A stretch of DNA of 64,000 nucleotides from Pedobacter jeongneungensis (GTDB lineage: Bacteria > Bacteroidota > Bacteroidia > Sphingobacteriales > Sphingobacteriaceae): assembly GCF_000633455.1 (NCBI RefSeq), contig NZ_AYMG01000017.1, positions 225,010 to 289,009 of the forward strand. The letters are read 5' to 3'. The first letter of the stretch is position 1; each line of letters starts with the position of its first letter. Shown piece by piece: positions 58,869 to 64,000 of the stretch. The notes beneath the pieces are model-generated. The model did not search any database and was not told the DNA's origin. It was given only the letters and a program-made list of their open reading frames with translations. The translations under genes and the position numbers were made by a program.

Positions 58869-59342
58869 ATGGCCGTACAAGAAACCAATTCGCTAAATCA
58901 GGTTGCAGAATTTCACACTACCTTTAAACATCCTATACTCGAAAATCCGGTTATTCCTTCAAAACAAAGGGCTAATCTGCGCATCTCGCTTTTGGCTGAA
59001 GAATTGAAAGAATTACAGGAAGCAGTAGAAAATGATGATCTGGTAGAAGTGGCCGATGCCCTTTGCGATCTACAATATGTCTTGGCCGGTGCCATCCACG
59101 AATTTGGCCTGGGCGGAAAATTTAAGACCTTATTTGATGAAGTTCACCGCTCTAACATGAGTAAAGCCTGCAAAACAGTAGAAGAGGCTGAACAAACGAT
59201 CCAGTTTTATTTAGATAAAGATCAGACCGAATCTTATTACAAAGAAATTGATGGATTATTTTTGGTATTCAGAAAATCTGACGACAAGACGTTAAAATCA
59301 ATCAATTATTCTCCGGCCGATTTAAAATCGCATTTAGTTTAA
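58869..59342 (+). CDS. MazG-like/PRA-PH-fold NTP pyrophosphohydrolase
   Basis: A 157-residue all-alpha pyrophosphohydrolase: LLAEELKELQEAVENDDLVE and VADALCDLQYVLAGAIHEFG form the E-x2-E and E-x2-D metal site, and DEVHRSNMSKACKTVEEAEQ follows as in the MazG-like group. These cleave a nucleoside triphosphate to monophosphate and pyrophosphate, as house-cleaning enzymes. Cytoplasmic. Next gene starts 18 bp on. Exact substrate unknown. Confidence 0.85.
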   Translation: MAVQETNSLNQVAEFHTTFKHPILENPVIPSKQRANLRISLLAEELKELQEAVENDDLVEVADALCDLQYVLAGAIHEFGLGGKFKTLFDEVHRSNMSKACKTVEEAEQTIQFYLDKDQTESYYKEIDGLFLVFRKSDDKTLKSINYSPADLKSHLV

Positions 59343-59360
59343 CCCATAAATAAGCTCGAA

Positions 59361-60221
59361 TTGAAAAGATTAAAACAGATTGCAAACGAGCTGAAATTAA
59401 CACAGGCAAATCCTGATGCAGCTTTAATGCGTGAGTTTATTTTTTACTCGCCCAAAATGCCTTTGCGCCTGCATCAGGAACAGCTTATTGCCGAATCCAA
59501 ACAGTTTAGCCTTAAAGTTTTTGATACTTATTTTACCAATGCCGAATTAAGCATTAATTGCTTCAGTTGGGGCAATGGAAAGCGAAAAGTACTGCTTACG
59601 CATGGATGGGCGTCAAAAGCTTTAGACTTTTACGAACTGATTGTTGAACTGCGTAAAATAGAAGATCTGGAGATCATTGCTTTTGATGCACCTGGTAATG
59701 GAAGCTCAATCTCTGAGTTTTCTAACCTGATGTTGTATGCCGATTCGGTAAAATCTATTGCTTTAAATTATGCACAGCCAGATGTATTAATCGGGCATTC
59801 GCTGGGCGGCATGGCCAATGTAATTGCGCTGCAAGAACTGGGAATAACTCCCAATCTGCTCATCAGCATTGCCCCGTTGATCCGTTTGAAAGAGAATTTT
59901 GAGCAGAGCTTAGACTCGGTAAGCATCGGAGCTAAACACCAGGATATTTTCTTTGAAAATTTTGCAAAAGAGTTCCCCGTTTCAGCAAGTCACTTTAACC
60001 TTACTGAGCTATATCAGCTGAATCCGGATATTGATCATTTCCTGGCTTTCGATCCTGCCGATCACATTTCTCCATATCCGTTTCTAAAAGAATTTTTAGA
60101 TAAATATCCTGCAATAAACGCAAAAGAATACGAAGAGGTAGGGCATTATAAAATCCTCAAATCTGCTGATGTAATTGAAGATATTTTGCAAAAAATATCG
60201 TCGTTGGGAACTGAAGCATAG
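59361..60221 (+). CDS. alpha/beta hydrolase
   Basis: A 286-residue alpha/beta-hydrolase-fold protein. I use TTG 59361 (LKRLKQIANELKLTQ), as the next ATG at 59427 would lose 22 residues of an N-terminal helix; the latter remains possible. Motifs: LLTHGWASKALDFYELIVEL oxyanion block, nucleophile in LIGHSLGGMANVI, Asp in HFLAFDPADHI and the C-terminal His in EEVGHYKILKS. Substrate cannot be told. Likely co-transcribed with the MazG-like gene, 18 bp upstream. Confidence 0.88.
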   Translation: MKRLKQIANELKLTQANPDAALMREFIFYSPKMPLRLHQEQLIAESKQFSLKVFDTYFTNAELSINCFSWGNGKRKVLLTHGWASKALDFYELIVELRKIEDLEIIAFDAPGNGSSISEFSNLMLYADSVKSIALNYAQPDVLIGHSLGGMANVIALQELGITPNLLISIAPLIRLKENFEQSLDSVSIGAKHQDIFFENFAKEFPVSASHFNLTELYQLNPDIDHFLAFDPADHISPYPFLKEFLDKYPAINAKEYEEVGHYKILKSADVIEDILQKISSLGTEA

Positions 60222-60260
60222 AAATAGCAGAAGCGCATTAAGCAATCTCCTTAGAAAAAT

Positions 60261-60337
60261 CGTCATTGCGAGAAGGCTTTTTCAGCCGACGAAGCAATCT
60301 TTTTCGCATTGAGATTGCTTCATGCTTCGCAATGACG
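60261..60337. repeat. dispersed palindromic element, CGTCATTGCGAG family
   Basis: CGTCATTGCGAGAAGG pairs with CTTCGCAATGACG at the ends; inside, GAAGCAATCT (60291-60300) and AGATTGCTTC (60312-60321) are exact complements. One copy in this window. Confidence 0.75.
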
Positions 60338-60425
60338 ATCCTTTTAATTTTAAATCTATCAGTAAACCTTACGTGTCCTTCGGTGGTCAAACAAAAAAAT
60401 GAAGTGATATTATTTTCCATAGAAA

Positions 60426-60470
60426 GCGTTGTCAACTTCAATAGCAAATACGCCAGAAAGTTGACAACGC
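60426..60470. repeat. 13-bp inverted repeat, GTTGTCAACTT family, copy 2
   Basis: Perfect arms GCGTTGTCAACTT (60426-60438) and AAGTTGACAACGC (60458-60470), with a 19-nt spacer. Same design as 10592-10636. Confidence 0.8.
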
Positions 60471-60684
60471 CGATTCTATTCGCTTGATATTCGATAAGTG
60501 TCAGATGGTAACATCTAACACCACGCAAAATATCTCCGTGCTAATCCGCGTCTCCGTGGCATTTTATTAAAAATATCTGTGTTTATCCTTTCCATCTGTG
60601 GTTAAAGTCTACATCCATAACAGTGCATAACAGTTAAAGTTGATGCAAATTCTATTTTAGGGCAACCAAATATTAAATTAGAGC

Positions 60685-61779
60685 ATGCAAGCAATTTTAG
60701 GTGTAATTTTTCATTTCTTCGGTGGTTTCGCCTCCGGAAGTTTCTATATTCCATACAAAAAAGTTAAAGGCTGGGCCTGGGAAAGCTATTGGATTGTTGG
60801 TGGGATATTCTCCTGGTTAATCGTTCCGCCCCTTGCTGCTTTTTTAACTGTTCCCAATTTTGGTGCCATTATCAGCAGTACCAATGGTGGTATTTTATGG
60901 CTCACCTATTTCTTTGGCATCCTATGGGGTATCGGTGGTTTAACTTATGGCCTGGGTGTTCGTTACCTGGGTGTATCATTGGGTAGCAGTATCATTTTAG
61001 GACTGTGTATGGTGTTGGGATCGATCCTTCCATCCATTTATTTCGATTTTTTTCCTCAGGCAGGTAAAGATACTTTTAGCATGTTTTTGCATACCGATTG
61101 GGGCCGCATGGTATTACTGGGGCTTCTGGTATGCGTTTTTGGGATTATCATCTGTGGTAAGGCAGGCATGATGAAAGAAAAGGAAATGAAAACTGGAATT
61201 ACCGACCCACATGGTATGGAGGTAAAAACAGAATTTAAATTCGGTCTTGGGTTGTTTGTGGGGATTGTTTCAGGCGTATTAAGTGCCTGTTTTAACTTCG
61301 GTATCGAAGCCGGAAAACCTATGGCCGACGCTGCAAACGCCATCTGGAAAGCTGCAAATCCTGCAGAAAATGGAAATTTCCTCTTCCAGAATAACGTTAC
61401 CTATATCATCGTACTTTGGGGTGGTTTAACTACTAATTTTATCTGGTGTATGGTACTGAACGCACGCAATAAAACATTTGGCGATTATACCAATGCAAAA
61501 ACGCCATTGTTAAAAAACTATATTTTTTCTGCACTGGCAGGTACTACCTGGTTTTTGCAGTTCTTTTTTTATGGTATGGGAGAAAGTAAAATGGGCAACG
61601 GTGCCAGTTCGTGGATCTTACACATGGCTTTTATCATTTTGATCGCCAATGTATGGGGACTCGTGTTGAAAGAGTGGAAAGGGGTATCCAAAAAAACCTT
61701 ATTTACTGTTTTGGCGGGTATTCTAACCATCATCATTTCGGTACTCATTGTAGGTTATGGTAATTCAATAAAAGGTTAA
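60685..61779 (+). CDS. rhaT: L-rhamnose/H+ symporter
   Basis: A 364-residue inner-membrane transporter with ten predicted hydrophobic segments and the RhaT family blocks: HFFGGFASGSFYIPYKKVKG with WAWESYW, GGLTYGLGVRYLGVSLGSSI, GVLSACFNFGIEAGKPMADA and MGESKMGNGASSWILHMAFI. It moves L-rhamnose (and in some hosts lyxose) with protons. The bifunctional aldolase/dehydrogenase follows by 29 bp, so the two are probably one operon continuing past the window, where an isomerase and kinase would be expected. Confidence 0.95.
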   Translation: MQAILGVIFHFFGGFASGSFYIPYKKVKGWAWESYWIVGGIFSWLIVPPLAAFLTVPNFGAIISSTNGGILWLTYFFGILWGIGGLTYGLGVRYLGVSLGSSIILGLCMVLGSILPSIYFDFFPQAGKDTFSMFLHTDWGRMVLLGLLVCVFGIIICGKAGMMKEKEMKTGITDPHGMEVKTEFKFGLGLFVGIVSGVLSACFNFGIEAGKPMADAANAIWKAANPAENGNFLFQNNVTYIIVLWGGLTTNFIWCMVLNARNKTFGDYTNAKTPLLKNYIFSALAGTTWFLQFFFYGMGESKMGNGASSWILHMAFIILIANVWGLVLKEWKGVSKKTLFTVLAGILTIIISVLIVGYGNSIKG

Positions 61780-61808
61780 TAAATAAAAAATTTAAATAGA
61801 ATATAAGA

Positions 61809-63929
61809 ATGTCAATCGATACGAAAAGTTATAAGCACGTAAGCTATCTGTGGGATGAAGAAGAGGCCGCAAAACTGGCTGGTGATGAAGTAGCCCTCTT
61901 AATTTATCGCTCTAATTTATTGGGTGCAGATTTACGCTTAACCAATTATGGGGGTGGAAATACCTCATGTAAAGTATTGGAAAAAGATCCGCTTACGGGT
62001 TTGGAAACCGAAGTAATGTGGGTAAAAGGTTCGGGTGGCGATTTAGGCACTTTAAAGAAAAGTGGCCTTGCTGCATTATATGTTGACCGTTTACGTAGTC
62101 TGAAAAATATTTACCGTGGAGTAGAGCATGAAGATGAAATGGTTGAATTGTTTAACCACTGCATTTTCGATTTAAGCTCTAAAGCACCATCAATTGATAC
62201 ACCTTTGCATGGTTTCTTACCATTTGCGCATATCGATCACTTGCATCCAGATGCGGCAATTGCAATCGCAGCGGCTAAAGACGGTAAAAAAATTACCGAA
62301 GAATTATTCGGTGGAACAATTGGCTGGGTAGAATGGAAAAAACCAGGTTTCGAACTGGGATTGCAATTAAAGCAGTGTTTAGATGAAAATCCGGGCATCC
62401 GTGGTATTATGTTGGGTTCACATGGTTTGTTTACCTGGGGCAATACCGCTTACGAAAGTTACCTCAATACTTTAGAAGTAATTGAAATCTGTTCTGATTA
62501 CCTGAATCAGAATTATGGTAAAAAAGGTCCTGTTTTTGGCGGACAGAAAATAGAAAGTGCAGCTGCAGATCAGCGTAAAAAGCAAGCAGCCGCAATAGCG
62601 CCTGTTTTACGTGGGTTGTGTTCTTCTAAACAGCACATGATCGGTCATTTTACCGATGATAGCCGTGTTTTAGAATTCATTAATTCTAACGATTTAGATC
62701 GCCTTGCGCCAATGGGAACGAGCTGTCCTGATCACTTTTTGAGAACTAAAATCAGTCCGCTGGTTTTAACACTAGAAAGTAATGCCGATTTATCAGATGT
62801 TAAAGCGCTAAAAGAAACATTAGCGCCTGCCTTTGAAGATTATAGGGCAATGTACACCGCTTATTACGAAGCTTGTAAACATCCAAACAGTCCGGCTATC
62901 CGTGATACCAATCCAGTGGTGATCTTGTACCCTGGTATCGGTATGTTTACTTTCTCTAAAGATAAGCAGACGGCAAGGGTTGCAGCAGAATTCTACATCA
63001 ATGCCATTAATGTAATGAAAGGCGCTGAAGCGGTTTCTGAATATACTTCATTACCGCACCAGGAAGCTTTTAATATCGAATATTGGTTGTTGGAAGAAGC
63101 GAAATTACAGCGCATGCCGAAACCAAAACCATTAACTGGTAAAATTGCCCTCATTACAGGCAGCGCCGGTGGTATTGGTAAAGCAATTGCCAAGAAATTT
63201 GTTGCCGAAGGCGGTGTGGTGATTTTAAACGACATGAACGCCGAGCGTTTGGAAGAAGCAGGTAAAGAGTTTGCAGGCCAGTTTGGTAAAGATTCTTACA
63301 GTACCGCTATATTGAATGTAACCAGCGAAGCAGATATTAAAGCCGCTTTCGATTCGGCCGCCCTGGCTTTTGGCGGGGTAGATATTGTAGTAAACAATGC
63401 AGGTTTATCAATCTCTAAAACCATTGCTGATCATACCGAAAAGGATTGGGATTTATTATATGATGTGTTGGTAAAAGGTCAGTTTTTTATTACCCAGGCT
63501 GCAACAAATACGATGCAAAAGCAGGATATTGGTGGCGATATCATTAATATTGTAAGTAAGAATGCCCTGGTAAGCGGACCAAATAATGCCGGTTATGGCA
63601 GTGCAAAAGCGGCTCAGTTACATTTAAGCAGGTTAAACGCTGCCGAACTGGGTGCCGATAATATCCGTGTAAACGTAGTTAATCCAGATGCCGTAATCAG
63701 TGATAGCAATATCTGGGCAGGTGGCTGGGCAGAAGGCCGCGCAAAAGCTTATGGTATTACCGTTGCAGAGCTACCAGCTTATTACGCAAAACGTACTTTG
63801 TTGAACCAGATTATATTACCGGACGATATTGCCAATGCCTGTTTCGCCTTTGTAGGTGGCTTGTTGCACAAATCAACTGGAAATGTTTTAAATGTAGACG
63901 GCGGGGTAGCCATGGCATTTGTAAGATAA
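61809..63929 (+). CDS. bifunctional rhamnulose-1-phosphate aldolase / short-chain dehydrogenase
   Basis: A 706-residue fusion. Residues about 1-400 are a class II aldolase (LTNYGGGNTSCKVLEKDPLT, DTPLHGFLPFAHIDHLHPDA zinc His, IMLGSHGLFTWGNTAYE), as in rhamnulose-1-phosphate aldolase. Residues about 445-706 are an SDR (ALITGSAGGIGKAIAKKF, NNAGLS, YGSAKAAQ with YxxxK, NVVNPDAV). The fusion is the known RhaEW form, in which the dehydrogenase half oxidises the lactaldehyde made by the aldolase half; the name is from memory. Follows rhaT by 29 bp. Cytoplasmic. Confidence 0.93.
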   Translation: MSIDTKSYKHVSYLWDEEEAAKLAGDEVALLIYRSNLLGADLRLTNYGGGNTSCKVLEKDPLTGLETEVMWVKGSGGDLGTLKKSGLAALYVDRLRSLKNIYRGVEHEDEMVELFNHCIFDLSSKAPSIDTPLHGFLPFAHIDHLHPDAAIAIAAAKDGKKITEELFGGTIGWVEWKKPGFELGLQLKQCLDENPGIRGIMLGSHGLFTWGNTAYESYLNTLEVIEICSDYLNQNYGKKGPVFGGQKIESAAADQRKKQAAAIAPVLRGLCSSKQHMIGHFTDDSRVLEFINSNDLDRLAPMGTSCPDHFLRTKISPLVLTLESNADLSDVKALKETLAPAFEDYRAMYTAYYEACKHPNSPAIRDTNPVVILYPGIGMFTFSKDKQTARVAAEFYINAINVMKGAEAVSEYTSLPHQEAFNIEYWLLEEAKLQRMPKPKPLTGKIALITGSAGGIGKAIAKKFVAEGGVVILNDMNAERLEEAGKEFAGQFGKDSYSTAILNVTSEADIKAAFDSAALAFGGVDIVVNNAGLSISKTIADHTEKDWDLLYDVLVKGQFFITQAATNTMQKQDIGGDIINIVSKNALVSGPNNAGYGSAKAAQLHLSRLNAAELGADNIRVNVVNPDAVISDSNIWAGGWAEGRAKAYGITVAELPAYYAKRTLLNQIILPDDIANACFAFVGGLLHKSTGNVLNVDGGVAMAFVR

Positions 63930-63944
63930 CATAAATCCTCGGCC

Positions 63945-64000
63945 TGTGTCCTCACAGCCTGAAACAGATAATTAAATTAGTGGTCTGTGGGGACACAGAC
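63945..64000. repeat. GGTCTGTG palindrome family, two imperfect or truncated copies
   Basis: GGCCTGTGTCCTCACAGCC (from about 63945) is a mutated copy, and GGTCTGTGGGGACACAGAC (63982-64000) is the reverse complement of the 10872 palindrome, cut by the window edge. Confidence 0.75.

Larger units (their letters stand above)
60222..60684. other. spacer rich in dispersed repeats upstream of the rhamnose operon
   Basis: Contains a CGTCATTGCGAG-type palindrome (60261-60337), a GTTGTCAACTT-type hairpin (60426-60470) and a stretch of CTCCGTG/ATCTGTG words (about 60515-60610). The rhaT promoter should lie in the last 70 bp; TATTTTAG at 60652 is a one-mismatch candidate. No gene was seen. Confidence 0.65.

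Noticed and set aside
1..64000. Insertion sequences, integrases, prophage or rRNA genes
   Set aside because: No transposase, integrase or phage structural motif and no 16S/23S-like stretch was recognised on either strand.

Overview
The window looks like chromosomal DNA from a Sphingobacteriaceae-type Bacteroidota, most like Pedobacter. Reasons: SusC/SusD and FecI/FecR-type genes, several outer-membrane beta-barrel receptors with carboxypeptidase-like N-domains, lipoproteins with Bacteroidota lipoboxes, TAnnTTTG-type promoters (clearest before rpsF and both tRNA-Phe genes), a LytS/LytTR two-component pair, and spacers full of short palindromic repeats. No phage, integrase, insertion sequence or CRISPR array was recognised. 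The genus is inferred from gene content only.

Layout. 1-7.4 kb: a truncated PQQ-type sugar dehydrogenase lipoprotein, an outer-membrane receptor, a small lipoprotein and a two-gene ankyrin-repeat operon. 8.4-10.6 kb: monomeric NADP isocitrate dehydrogenase. 10.6-13.5 kb: a scrambled accessory stretch with a duplicated segment bracketed by identical palindromes, a truncated paralogue, two copies of a structured-looking element and a decayed two-component system. 13.5-15.8 kb: an AT-rich three-gene cassette (secreted internally duplicated protein, HTTM/SdpB-like membrane protein, one-TM SdpA-like partner), the best candidate for an undescribed system. 16-22.5 kb: dnaX with an A10 slippery run, secreted proteins, an AraC regulator and the rpsF-rpsR-rplI ribosomal operon.

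22.6-36 kb: an AAA/DUF4143 ATPase with 33-bp-spaced motifs upstream, an SDR enzyme, a DUF1080 lipoprotein, mtgA, an AsmA-like protein, a TldD/TldE protease pair and an HdrC/HdrB-like Fe-S pair. 36-41.8 kb: two tRNA-Phe genes, an SRPBCC protein, an S41 protease, small proteins, a GNAT acetyltransferase and a luciferase-like monooxygenase. 41.9-42.95 kb: about seven tandem copies of a 157-bp unit. 43-54 kb: sigma/anti-sigma, SusC, SusD, a GDPD-alkaline phosphatase fusion, a metallophosphoesterase and a phytase-like lipoprotein, read here as an organophosphate-acquisition locus. 54-58.7 kb: an outer-membrane receptor divergent from a LytS/LytTR pair. 58.9-64 kb: a MazG-like NTP pyrophosphohydrolase, an alpha/beta hydrolase, and the start of an L-rhamnose operon (rhaT plus fused rhamnulose-1-phosphate aldolase/dehydrogenase) that probably continues past the window.

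All functions are inferred by reading the sequence; no database search was run. Residue positions are approximate unless a specific residue is named.
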